In this document: piece after piece, positions 41,337 through 49,502 of the stretch
Layout of the letters: every line of letters begins with the position of its first letter
Numbering within the stretch: the first letter of the stretch is position 1
Source of the DNA: Natrinema altunense
GTDB taxonomy: Archaea; Halobacteriota; Halobacteria; Halobacteriales; Natrialbaceae
Length of the DNA: 56,566 nt
NCBI RefSeq assembly: GCF_000731985.1
Contig: NZ_JNCS01000016.1
Span: 1 to 56,566, forward strand
Direction: 5' to 3'
Program-made: the position numbers and the translations under genes
Notes under the pieces: generated by a model
The model's input: only the letters and a program-made list of their open reading frames with translations
What the model was told of the DNA's origin: nothing
The model's database searches: none

Positions 41337-41957
41337 ATGACAGATGAGACGATCGACGACCTAATGGACGCAACGTACGGCGCGCTGTGTAAGCACGGCT
41401 ACGCGGAGTTGACGATGCAGGATATCGCCGAGGAATCGAGCAAAAGTAAGGGAACCCTTCACTATCACTTCGAGGGGAAACAGGACCTCCTCGAGTCGTT
41501 TCTGGCGTTTCTCTTGAACAGGTTCGAGGAGCGGACGCGGACGATTCCCGGGGAGACGCCGACCGAGCGGCTCCACGAGTTCCTCGACGAGTTGCTGACT
41601 CCGACCGACGAGGCGTCCGCAGAGGAGTTCCGGACGGCGATCCTCGAGATCAAGGCCCAGTCGCCGTACAACGAGGCCTACCGGGAGCAACTGGTCGAGT
41701 TCGACAAGGCGCTCCACGAGCGTCTCGCGAGCCTCGTCGCGGACGGTCTCGAGGCGGGGGAGTTCCGCGCTGACGTCGATCCGGACGAGACGGCCGACTT
41801 CCTCGTCACGGTCTCGAACGGGTCGGAGACGCGAGCGGCCGCGGTCGATCGGTCTCCGGAGCGAACGAAACGTCACGTCCACCAGTATATCGACGAATTC
41901 CTCCTGGCGGATGACACGAAGACGCCGGTCGACGACGGAATGGAGGCCGGCGAATGA
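41337..41957 (+). CDS. TetR-family transcriptional regulator
   Basis: 206 residues. The N-terminal HTH is ATYGALCKHGYAELTMQDIAEESSKSKGTLHYHFEGKQDLLESFLAFLL. The all-helical ligand-binding half ends at HVHQYIDEFLLAD. The start ATG lies 26 nt after the operator palindrome. The gene overlaps the MATE transporter by 4 bp (ATGA), so it likely represses its own operon and is relieved by a compound exported by the pump (inference from gene order and operator). Confidence 0.9.
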   Translation: MTDETIDDLMDATYGALCKHGYAELTMQDIAEESSKSKGTLHYHFEGKQDLLESFLAFLLNRFEERTRTIPGETPTERLHEFLDELLTPTDEASAEEFRTAILEIKAQSPYNEAYREQLVEFDKALHERLASLVADGLEAGEFRADVDPDETADFLVTVSNGSETRAAAVDRSPERTKRHVHQYIDEFLLADDTKTPVDDGMEAGE

Positions 41958-43426
41958 GCCTTCTGGCTCGGCTTTCTCGACTGTTTAAGAGCCTCCCGAA
42001 CCGGATTTCCCGACTGTTCAAAGGTCGCGACGAGTTCGATCTCACCTCGGGCGGTATCGCGAAGCCGCTGTTCTACCTGTCGCTGCCGATCATCGTGACG
42101 AACCTGTTGCAGACGGCCTACAACCTCATCGATACGTTCTGGCTCGGCCAGTATAGCACCGAGGCGCTCGCGGCGATCAGCTTCGCGTTCCCGATGGTCT
42201 TCCTGCTCATCTCCGTCGGGATGGGGCTATCGGTCGCCGGTAGCGTCTTGGTTGCACAGCATATCGGTGCCGACGAGGAGGCCGAGGCCGAGTACGCCGC
42301 CTCCCAGACCGTCGCGCTGTCGCTGCTCGGCGCGTCGGTACTGGGGCTCATCGGCTACGTTTTCGTCAATGGACTGCTCGGACTCTTCGGCGCGTCACAG
42401 GACGTGTTACCGCTGGCGACCGACTACATGCAAGTTATCTCGCTGGGGATGCCCTTCATGTTCGGGTTCTTCGTCTTCATCGCGCTCATGCGGGGCTACG
42501 GCGACACGATCACGCCGATGCTGGTGATGTTCGGATCCGTCCTGCTCAACGTCGTCCTCGACCCGTTCCTGATCTTCGGCTGGGGGCCGTTCCCGACGCT
42601 GGGGATCGAGGGCGCAGCGGTCGCGACGGTCATCTCCCGCGCCCTCGCGCTCGTCGTCGGACTCGCGATCATGTTCCGCGGGACGCGAGGGGTCAAGATC
42701 CGGCTCCGACAGATGCGTCCGGACCTCGCCTTTGCCAAGAAAATCGTCTCGATCGGCTTTCCCGCGTCCATCGAAGGCATGGGAAGAGCCCTGTCGATCA
42801 ACCTCCTGTTGGTGATCGTCGGCCTGTTCCCGACCTACGTCGTCGCCGCCTACGGCATCGGCACGCGCGTGTTCTCGGTCGTCTTCCTCCCGGCGATCGC
42901 GGTCGCCCGCGGCGTCGAAACGATGACCGGCCAGAACGTCGGGGCGGACAAACCGGACCGCGCGGCGGCCGCCGCCGACTTCGCCGCCCGAATCATGTTC
43001 CTCGTCCTCGGTGTGATGGGTATCGTCGCGTGGTTCGGCGCACGACCCATCACCGCCGCCTTCACCGACGACGCCCAGGTCATCGAAGTGGGCGTTACCT
43101 TCCTCCGGTACGTCGCACCGTCCTTCGGCTTCATCGGCGTCATGCGGGCCTACAACGGGAGCTTCCGCGGAACCGGGAAGACGCTCACCGCGGCGGCGAT
43201 CGTCCTCGTCACATACGCTGCCGTCCGGCTCCCGATCGCCTACTCCCTCTCGCAGACGACGATGGAGTACCGCGGCATCTGGATCGCCTTTGCCGTCTCG
43301 AACGTCGTCGGTGCCGCCCTCGCCTACGGCTGGTACCGTCGGGGCACCTGGCGAGACGTCGCTGTCACCGAGGGTCCGGCGGGGCCGGCGATCGGCGACG
43401 ACCTCGAGACCAGTACCGACGACTGA
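41954..43426 (+). CDS. MATE-family efflux transporter
   Basis: 490 residues with about twelve predicted helices in two six-helix halves. Signatures include KPLFYLSLPIIVTNLLQTAYNLIDTFWLGQYSTEALAAIS, GMGLSVAGSVLVAQHIGA, ALMRGYGDTITPMLVMFGSVLLNVVLDPFLIF and IGFPASIEGMGRALSINLLL. MATE proteins export cationic drugs in exchange for Na+ or H+. The ATG overlaps the TetR gene stop, giving a regulator-pump operon. Substrate unknown. Confidence 0.92.
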   Translation: MSLLARLSRLFKSLPNRISRLFKGRDEFDLTSGGIAKPLFYLSLPIIVTNLLQTAYNLIDTFWLGQYSTEALAAISFAFPMVFLLISVGMGLSVAGSVLVAQHIGADEEAEAEYAASQTVALSLLGASVLGLIGYVFVNGLLGLFGASQDVLPLATDYMQVISLGMPFMFGFFVFIALMRGYGDTITPMLVMFGSVLLNVVLDPFLIFGWGPFPTLGIEGAAVATVISRALALVVGLAIMFRGTRGVKIRLRQMRPDLAFAKKIVSIGFPASIEGMGRALSINLLLVIVGLFPTYVVAAYGIGTRVFSVVFLPAIAVARGVETMTGQNVGADKPDRAAAAADFAARIMFLVLGVMGIVAWFGARPITAAFTDDAQVIEVGVTFLRYVAPSFGFIGVMRAYNGSFRGTGKTLTAAAIVLVTYAAVRLPIAYSLSQTTMEYRGIWIAFAVSNVVGAALAYGWYRRGTWRDVAVTEGPAGPAIGDDLETSTDD

Positions 43427-43571
43427 CCGCCCTGTCCAGTAAAGTAGCTGTGTGCCGTCACAGCCGACCGAACCCAGTTTCGAGAGGTGAGTCAACAGTG
43501 AGTCCACACCGGCAGGGCCGACCGCGGGTCCCACGATACGTTCGACCGGCGGACGACGGGTGGCCGTAACG

Positions 43572-44810
43572 ATGGTCGAAACCGTTTCCATCGATATCCT
43601 GAGCCTCCTCCTCGTGCTCTCAGTTGCGTGGGTGTTCGGTGCGATCGCCGAGCGCGTCGGCTATCCGACGATGATGGGCGAACTGTTCGCCGGCATCGCC
43701 TTCGGCCCCGCGCTGTTCGGACTCCTACGCCCCTCGGAACTCCTCTCGGTCCTCTCCGAGCTCGGGGTGTTCCTCCTGATGGTCTACGTCGGCATGGAGG
43801 TCGATCTGCGGGAGCTGTTCGAACTCGGCCCCCAGTCGCTGCTGATCGCCTTCGGCGCGTTCGTCATTCCGTTCGGCCTCGGCTACGCGGCCGGCGTCTG
43901 GCTCGGCGTCTCCGTCGGCGCGGCGCTGTTCCTCGGGCTCGCAATGGCCGCCACGTCGCTGGCCACGAAGTCCCGCATCCTCGCCGACCTCGATCTGCTG
44001 GACACCCGGATCGCGAACGTGTTGCTCGGCGGCGCGCTCGCCTCCGACGTGGGGGTCCTCATCGCGTTCGCCGGCGTCGATAGCTACGTGACCGTGGGCT
44101 CGCTTGACCCGGCCGAGATCGCGATGATCCTCCTGCAGGCGATCGGGTTCTTCGCAGTGACGCTCCTGATCGGCTATCGGTTCCTCCCGATCGCGTGGCG
44201 GTCGATCGAGCGCCAGCGCGAACGGTACGGGTTCGTCGATCGGACCACCGCGTTTACGTTCGCCCTGCTCGTCTCCCTGCTGTTCGCCCACCTCGCGACG
44301 CTCGCTGACCTCCACATGATCATCGGCGGGTTCGTCGCGGGGATGTTTCTCCGGCAGGCGGACGTCGAGACCGGGCTCTACGAGCACATGCATACGGTCA
44401 TGTACGACCTCGCGATGGGACTGTTCGCCCCCATCTTTTTCGTCACGGTCGGCTTCGAGATCACGTTCGGCGTCTTCTTCGATTCCACCGCCGTCCTCGC
44501 CGGTCTGGTCGCGATCGCTTTCGTCGGGAAGATCGTCGGCTCGTGGCTGTTTTCGCTGCCGACGTCGCTTACCTCCCGCGAGGGACTGGTCGTCGGCTTC
44601 GGCATGAACGGCCGCGGGACCGTCGAAATTATCATCGCACAGGTCGCCTTCGAAGCCGGGGTTATCGACGCGGAGATGTTCTCGATCCTCGTCTTCATCG
44701 CCGTGTTCACGACCGCGCTCGTCCCCGTTACCGTCACCTGGGGCGTCCGCCTGCTCGAGGCGAGGGGTGAACTCGTCTACGTCGACTCGGCGGCCGCGGT
44801 CGAGGACTGA
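43572..44810 (+). CDS. CPA2-type cation:proton antiporter
   Basis: 412 residues with about 11-12 helices. The N-terminal helices carry VFGAIAERVGYPTMMGELFAGIAFGPALFG and ELGVFLLMVYVGMEVDLREL. The ion-site helix is LLGGALASDVGVLIAFAGVDS, with Asp in SDVG where CPA2 antiporters have their ion-binding Asp pair. SREGLVVGFGMNGRGTVEIIIAQVAFEAGVIDAEMFSILV follows. I used the ATG at 43572 rather than the GTG at 43560. It has no C-terminal TrkA domain. It could be a Na+/H+ or K+/H+ exchanger. Confidence 0.88.
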   Translation: MVETVSIDILSLLLVLSVAWVFGAIAERVGYPTMMGELFAGIAFGPALFGLLRPSELLSVLSELGVFLLMVYVGMEVDLRELFELGPQSLLIAFGAFVIPFGLGYAAGVWLGVSVGAALFLGLAMAATSLATKSRILADLDLLDTRIANVLLGGALASDVGVLIAFAGVDSYVTVGSLDPAEIAMILLQAIGFFAVTLLIGYRFLPIAWRSIERQRERYGFVDRTTAFTFALLVSLLFAHLATLADLHMIIGGFVAGMFLRQADVETGLYEHMHTVMYDLAMGLFAPIFFVTVGFEITFGVFFDSTAVLAGLVAIAFVGKIVGSWLFSLPTSLTSREGLVVGFGMNGRGTVEIIIAQVAFEAGVIDAEMFSILVFIAVFTTALVPVTVTWGVRLLEARGELVYVDSAAAVED

Positions 44811-44876
44811 GGACCGATCCCGTTCCGTCGTCACTCGAGCGGGGCGTTTTTGCCGCCCGCGCCAGCAGAGGGGAGT

Positions 44877-46637
44877 ATGCAAGTCCACGTCGTGGGTGAC
44901 GATCCGGTCCGCGAGGCGGTCGTCACCGCGCTTGATGACGTCGATGTCGGTGTCCGCGAGGCCGAGCCGGCGGCGCTCACGGACGCTCGTTTTGCGGTCG
45001 TCAGCGATGTCGCCGGCTCGGCGACGTTCGACCGAGCTAACGAGGCCGCCCGCACGGGCGGAACGCCCTGGATCGCCGTCGAGATCGGCGGCGTCGGGGG
45101 CCACCCCATGCCGGGCGTCGACGCCGCGATCACCGGATTCGCGCCCGCGACGGGGTGTTTCGACTGTCTGCGCGCCCGCGTCGCGTCGAACGTCGAAGAG
45201 CGGGCCGACGGACCACAGGCCGACCGCAGTGAAGCGCGATTCGCCGGTGCGGTCGCCGGCCGGGAGTGCGTGCGCGTCCTCTCGGGCGACGAGCGATCGA
45301 TCATGGGGCAGGTACTCGAGGTGCCCCACGCCCGACGCCGGTTTCTGCCCGTTCCCGGGTGCGAGTGTGCCGAGGACGGCCGGGATCGATCGCTCGACCG
45401 CGACGCCGCGTCGCTCGCCCTCGACGCCGCTGTCGACCGCGCCGAGGGGGCGATCGACGACCGCGTCGGACCGATCACCAGTATCGGCGAGATCGAGTCC
45501 TTCCCGGCTCCTTACTACCTGTCGACGGTCGCGGACACTGCCGCATACAGCGACGCGAGCGCGCCGCGACAGGCGGCCGGCGTCGCGACCGACTGGAACG
45601 CAGCGCTGATGAAAGCCGTCGGCGAGGGCCTCGAGCGCTACTGTGCTGGCGTCTACCGCGAGGCCGATTTCGTCCGCACGAGCGAAGCCACCCTCGAGAA
45701 CGCGGTCGTACCGACGGACTTCGTTCGGCCGGCCGACGCGCCGGCCGACGACGGGAGCGACGACCGCCGTTGGGTGCCGGGCGAGGACCTCGTGACCGGC
45801 GAGACAGCGCATCTGCCCGCCGCGGCGGTGCAGTTCCCCCAGCCCGGCGCGTCGCTGCTCCCGGCGATCACGACCGGGCTGGGGCTGGGGTCCTCGACCG
45901 TCGACGCGCTGCTTTCGGGGCTGACCGAAGTCATCGAGCGCGACGCGACGATGCTCGCGTGGTACTCGACGTTCGACCCGCTCGGACTGTCGGTCGAGAC
46001 GGACGCCTTCGACGCGCTCGAGCGCCGCGCCCGGAGCGAGGGGCTGTCGGTGACGCCGCTGCTCGTCACACAGGACATCGACGTTCCCGTCGTCGCCGTC
46101 GCGGTTCACCGCGACCCGGACGCGCTCGAGGGGCGCGAGGTCGAAGCCGACGACGATTCCTGGCCGGCATTCGCCGTCGGCTCGGCGGCTGGACTCGACG
46201 CCGCGGCGGCCGCAGCGTCGGCGCTCGAGGAAGCGCTCCAGAACTGGATGGAGCTCCGAAGTCTCGGGCCGGCGGACGCCGACGATGCCGGCGGGGAGAT
46301 CGGCGAGTACGCCTCGTTCCCGGAACAGGCGCAGGCGTTCGTCGACACCGAGCGGACGGTTCCGGCGACGAGCGTCGGCCCCGATCCCGTGCCGACCGGC
46401 CGCGACCGACTCGAGGCGCTGTGTTCGCGGACGGCCGACGTCGGGCTGACGCCGTACGCCGCTCGGTTGACGACCCGCGATATCGACGAACTCGGGTTCG
46501 AGGCGGTCCGAGTCCTGGTACCGGGCGCACAGCCGCTGTTCACCGACGAGCCGTTCTTCGGCGAGCGAGCGCGGACGGTCCCGACGGAACTCGGCTTCGA
46601 ACCGCGCCTCGAGCGGGCGTTCCATCCGTATCCCTGA
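44877..46637 (+). CDS. YcaO-type (TOMM cyclodehydratase-like) protein
   Basis: 586 residues. The N-terminal part (1-175) resembles the ThiF-like C domain of azole-forming cyclodehydratases and holds four Cys (C94-x2-C97, C162-x-C164) in the zinc-site pattern. The YcaO domain (about 230-586) has the ATP/Mg motifs KAVGEGLERYCAG (E250, E253), LTEVIERDATM (E351, E354) and SALEEALQ (E451, E452). The C-terminus ends FHPYP, similar to the proline-rich end of azoline-forming members. YcaO proteins activate peptide or protein backbone amides with ATP. No precursor peptide or dehydrogenase gene is adjacent; target unknown. The antiporter ends 67 bp upstream. Confidence 0.85.
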   Translation: MQVHVVGDDPVREAVVTALDDVDVGVREAEPAALTDARFAVVSDVAGSATFDRANEAARTGGTPWIAVEIGGVGGHPMPGVDAAITGFAPATGCFDCLRARVASNVEERADGPQADRSEARFAGAVAGRECVRVLSGDERSIMGQVLEVPHARRRFLPVPGCECAEDGRDRSLDRDAASLALDAAVDRAEGAIDDRVGPITSIGEIESFPAPYYLSTVADTAAYSDASAPRQAAGVATDWNAALMKAVGEGLERYCAGVYREADFVRTSEATLENAVVPTDFVRPADAPADDGSDDRRWVPGEDLVTGETAHLPAAAVQFPQPGASLLPAITTGLGLGSSTVDALLSGLTEVIERDATMLAWYSTFDPLGLSVETDAFDALERRARSEGLSVTPLLVTQDIDVPVVAVAVHRDPDALEGREVEADDDSWPAFAVGSAAGLDAAAAAASALEEALQNWMELRSLGPADADDAGGEIGEYASFPEQAQAFVDTERTVPATSVGPDPVPTGRDRLEALCSRTADVGLTPYAARLTTRDIDELGFEAVRVLVPGAQPLFTDEPFFGERARTVPTELGFEPRLERAFHPYP

Positions 46638-46726
46638 TGCGGTTGTCGATCCCGTCCGGTATCGGAGCCGCTGCCCATCACTGCACACCTGCTCGCAGGA
46701 CGGCTGTGCGATGGGTGTGAATCGGT

Positions 46727-47299
46727 TCAGGTAGTACTATCGCGGTCGGACGGCGGCTCGCGTTCGGGTGCCGGCGCGTCCCCGTTTCCCGTCTCGCCGT
46801 CGCTCGGCCCGGATTCGTTCGTCGCGGATCCGGCCGGTTCGGAGCCGTTCGTCACGGACTCGTCCGGTTCGGGCTCGGCGGTCGGCCCCGGGCCGTCCGG
46901 TTCCCCGCTCCGGCGAACATCCAAAATGAGATTGTCGTCGGTGAGCTTCACGTTCACGAACTTCGTGTTCGGCGTGATCGTGGCCTCCCTGAACGCCAGT
47001 TCCTCGCCGTCCCGGCCGTACTTGACCACGCGGAGGGTCTGCTCGACTGCGTCGAGATGCGGGGGCGACGCCGACTGGTTCGCCGTGACCGTGTAACTCT
47101 CGTCGTAGGTCCGCCGGTTCGTCCCGGACTCGTAGGCCTCGAGCGTGAGGTCGTAGTGGCGCTCGGCCTCGCTGTGGATCTCGATAGGCACCAGCCCCTG
47201 GAAACTGCCCTGATAGTGCTCCTCGAGCGCCTCGAGACAGCCCGAAAGCCCGACGAGCGCGGCCATTCCGGCGGTCCGAAGTACCGTACGGCGGTTCAC
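46727..47299 (-). CDS. Tat-type lipoprotein
   Basis: 190 residues, convergent with the YcaO gene. The N-terminus MNRRTVLRTAGMAALVGLSGC contains a twin arginine and a lipobox ending LSGC (Cys 21), so it is an exported lipid-anchored protein. The middle (about 30-130) is beta-like (IHSEAERHYDLTLEAYESGT, SYTVTANQ, EATITPNTKFVNVKLTDDNLILDV). The last 50 residues are low-complexity acidic and Gly/Ser-rich. No known family. Confidence 0.75.
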   Translation of the reverse strand: MNRRTVLRTAGMAALVGLSGCLEALEEHYQGSFQGLVPIEIHSEAERHYDLTLEAYESGTNRRTYDESYTVTANQSASPPHLDAVEQTLRVVKYGRDGEELAFREATITPNTKFVNVKLTDDNLILDVRRSGEPDGPGPTAEPEPDESVTNGSEPAGSATNESGPSDGETGNGDAPAPEREPPSDRDSTT

Positions 47300-47431
47300 G
47301 TGTGCGTCTCCGGGGCGGACGACTGTATGCGTTACTCTTCTCGGAACGCGACCCGACGGCGGACCCAGCCTCGGACAGCGTCAGTCATCACCACCCACGG
47401 GACTTTTGTCTCGGGAGCCGAACGACCACGC

Positions 47432-47911
47432 ATGGAGAAAGTCGCAATCGACGACGTCGACATCGAGACCAATCCCATGGACGTCCACTCGGTCCGACGG
47501 CCGGTTTCGGACGCGCTCGGCTTCTCGGACTTCGCGATGAACTACTTCGAACTCGAGCCCGGTGAGTCGTTCTCGGGCGGGATGCACACCCACTACGATC
47601 AGGAAGAAGTCTTCTATATCCAGGCCGGGACAGCGACGTTCGACACGGACGACCGGACGGTCACCGTCGACGAGGGCGAGGTCATCCGGTTCGAGCCCGG
47701 CGATTTCCAGCACGGCTACAACGACGGTGACGAGCAGGTCGTCGGCTTCGCCTTCGGCGCGCCCAAGTCCAAACACGACTGGGACCAACTCGAGTCGCTG
47801 GTCTACTGTCAGGACTGCGAGGACGAGGTCGGCCACGGCCTCGAACTCACCGATGACGGGAACTTCCGGCTGACCTGTACCGAGTGCGGAAACGCGTTCG
47901 TGCCGCAGTAG
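47432..47911 (+). CDS. cupin-domain protein with C-terminal zinc ribbon
   Basis: 159 residues. The cupin core is FELEPGESFSGGMHTHYDQEEVFYIQAGTATF (His-His-Glu metal motif) and FEPGDFQHGYNDG (third His), so a metal site is complete. The C-terminal CQDCEDEVGHGLELTDDGNFRLTCTECGNAF is a zinc ribbon with four Cys. The combination of cupin and zinc ribbon is uncommon and could bind a nucleic acid or regulate. The ATG at 47432 is the first start with the cupin frame. Diverges from the lipoprotein gene. Confidence 0.8.
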   Translation: MEKVAIDDVDIETNPMDVHSVRRPVSDALGFSDFAMNYFELEPGESFSGGMHTHYDQEEVFYIQAGTATFDTDDRTVTVDEGEVIRFEPGDFQHGYNDGDEQVVGFAFGAPKSKHDWDQLESLVYCQDCEDEVGHGLELTDDGNFRLTCTECGNAFVPQ

Positions 47912-48056
47912 CGGTCGTGTGGTTACGATCGACCGGCAATCGAATCCCGATCGAACGCACTTGTGACGCGTTCGGCTCTCGACTCCGCGCGGCGACCCGA
48001 CGGTGCCGGTTCCGAAAGAGCGGAACGTTGTTGATGTGGGGCCGAGACCATCGAGT

Positions 48057-48668
48057 ATGGCTGCACAAGACAGTTCGAGTGCGGAGATCGATACGTCCCT
48101 CTTCATCACCGTCTCCGGGCCGCCGGGCTGCGGTGCAACGACCCTCTGTGAGCGACTCGCCGATGCGATCGGCTGTCCGTACGTCTCGGGGGGCGACATC
48201 TTCCGCGAACTCGCCGACGACCGGGGGATGACCCTCAACCAACTGACCGCGAAAGCCGACGAGTCCGACGAGATCGACCGCGCGCTAGACCAGCGGCTCC
48301 AACAGATCGCCGAGGAGTGGGGCATGGCCAACAAACCGTTCATCCTCGAGTCCCGGCTCGCCGGCTGGCTCGCCGGCGACCGCGCGGACCTACGGATCTG
48401 GCTCGACGCCCCGGAGACCGTCCGCCTCGAGCGGATCGACGACCGCACTGAGACCGAAGCCGAGATGCGAGTGCGGGAGGTCAGCGAGGCGGGCCGATAC
48501 GAATCGTACTACGAGATCGACATCGGCGACCGCTCGTTCTACGATCTGCACGTCAACACCGCCCGCTGGAGCAAGGCCGGCGTGTTTCGGCTGGTCCGAG
48601 CGGCGATCGAGGAGTACGATCCGGAACTCGACGAAGGGGCGTTCACCACCCCGCCGATGGACATCTAG
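48057..48668 (+). CDS. cmk: cytidylate kinase-like protein
   Basis: 203 residues. The P-loop is SGPPGCGATTLCERLADAIG, followed by VSGGDIFRELADDRGMTL, IDRALDQRLQQIAEEWG, LESRLAGWLAG and RIWLDAPETVRLERIDDRTETEAEMRVREVSEAGRYESYYEID. It matches archaeal cytidylate kinase (CMP + ATP to CDP + ADP). Haloarchaea often carry two copies. The Walker A Gly-rich loop has CGATT rather than the usual GKST/S, yet keeps the C-terminal Thr; the Lys usually in this motif is replaced. Activity should therefore be checked. Confidence 0.85.
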   Translation: MAAQDSSSAEIDTSLFITVSGPPGCGATTLCERLADAIGCPYVSGGDIFRELADDRGMTLNQLTAKADESDEIDRALDQRLQQIAEEWGMANKPFILESRLAGWLAGDRADLRIWLDAPETVRLERIDDRTETEAEMRVREVSEAGRYESYYEIDIGDRSFYDLHVNTARWSKAGVFRLVRAAIEEYDPELDEGAFTTPPMDI

Positions 48669-48992
48669 CCGTCGCGACCGAAGTGGACCCCGGCTTGCAG
48701 TCGTCTCGATCGCCCTCGAGTGGCCGTCCACCGACACATAGCGACCGTGGTGGCGTCGGAACCGCCGATAAGACGATCTTTATTCCCATACAACCGTCTT
48801 ACTGGCGAATCTTTCAAATAGGAGTTCGTGGTTTCGTGTCTGCTAGAGAGTCATGTTACCTACTGACACTCGCGGGGCGCACATCGCTCGAGACGGACCC
48901 GTCAGAAGTCCGTATCGCAAACGCGGATGGACGGACCGATTCGCTCGAACCGGAACCGACGACGTCCCGAAACGTGGCGTTCGGGGGAGAGT
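48669..48992 (+). promoter_or_regulatory. long leader region before the symporter operon
   Basis: 324 bases without a gene. CTTTATTC (48778-48785) is a TATA-like box that would give a transcript start near 48812 and a leader of about 180 nt, unusually long here. No RNA motif recognised. Confidence 0.4.
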
Positions 48993-49502
48993 ATGCCACG
49001 AAACGCGCTGATGGGAGTGATCGGCCTGCTCGCACTCGGAGCGCTGGTCACGGCGAGCCTCGGCTGGTATCGGGTGTTCTCCTACGTCGCAGCGGTGTTC
49101 ATCCTCGCCGTCGTCGCGTCCGCGACCGTCGAACATCGCGGCTCCCTGCTCGCGCCTTTCAACGGTCTCGTCACCGTGCTCGCCGGGGCTTTCATCGCTG
49201 GACTTACCGGGATTTGGGTGCTCTGGAGTCCGGACGTTACGAGCTACACGTACGCGTTCGGCGTCCCGAGACCGACGCTCGTCTATTTCGCGCTCCTGTG
49301 GCTCGTACCCGCGTTCACCGCGATCTATTTCTCGTTGATTTTCGATCGAATCGGTAGCGAGGCTATCGTCGACACCATCATCAGCGAAGCCCGGAGCCGA
49401 CAGCGTGACGCGGACCTTCCCCTCGTACCGCGACGGATCGACAGACCAACCAGCACAGACGGCTCCGGCGGAACGGCCGACGAAGGTGGTGAGGATGAGT
49501 GA
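48993..49502 (+). CDS. small membrane protein partner of the SSS symporter
   Basis: 169 residues with four helices (about 5-24, 27-47, 55-75 and 95-115) and a hydrophilic C-terminal tail. The YAFGVPRPTLVYFALLWLVPAFTAIYFSLIFDRI region resembles the small DUF3311/DUF997-type proteins that partner sodium:solute symporters. The stop overlaps the symporter start by 8 bp, giving translational coupling. GGGGGAGAG provides an RBS for the ATG at 48993. A stabilising or regulatory role is inferred. Confidence 0.7.
   Translation: MPRNALMGVIGLLALGALVTASLGWYRVFSYVAAVFILAVVASATVEHRGSLLAPFNGLVTVLAGAFIAGLTGIWVLWSPDVTSYTYAFGVPRPTLVYFALLWLVPAFTAIYFSLIFDRIGSEAIVDTIISEARSRQRDADLPLVPRRIDRPTSTDGSGGTADEGGEDE

Noticed and set aside
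43725-46688. A very long minus-strand open frame (987 codons) opposite the antiporter and YcaO genes
   Set aside because: Antisense shadow: its sequence is Arg/Asp/Gly-rich without any family motif, whereas the plus-strand genes carry clear motifs.
48669-48992. Extra N-terminal protein sequence for the gene at 48993
   Set aside because: The extended frame from 48927 is Arg/Ser-rich with no membrane or family features; the ATG at 48993 has an RBS and starts at the first helix.
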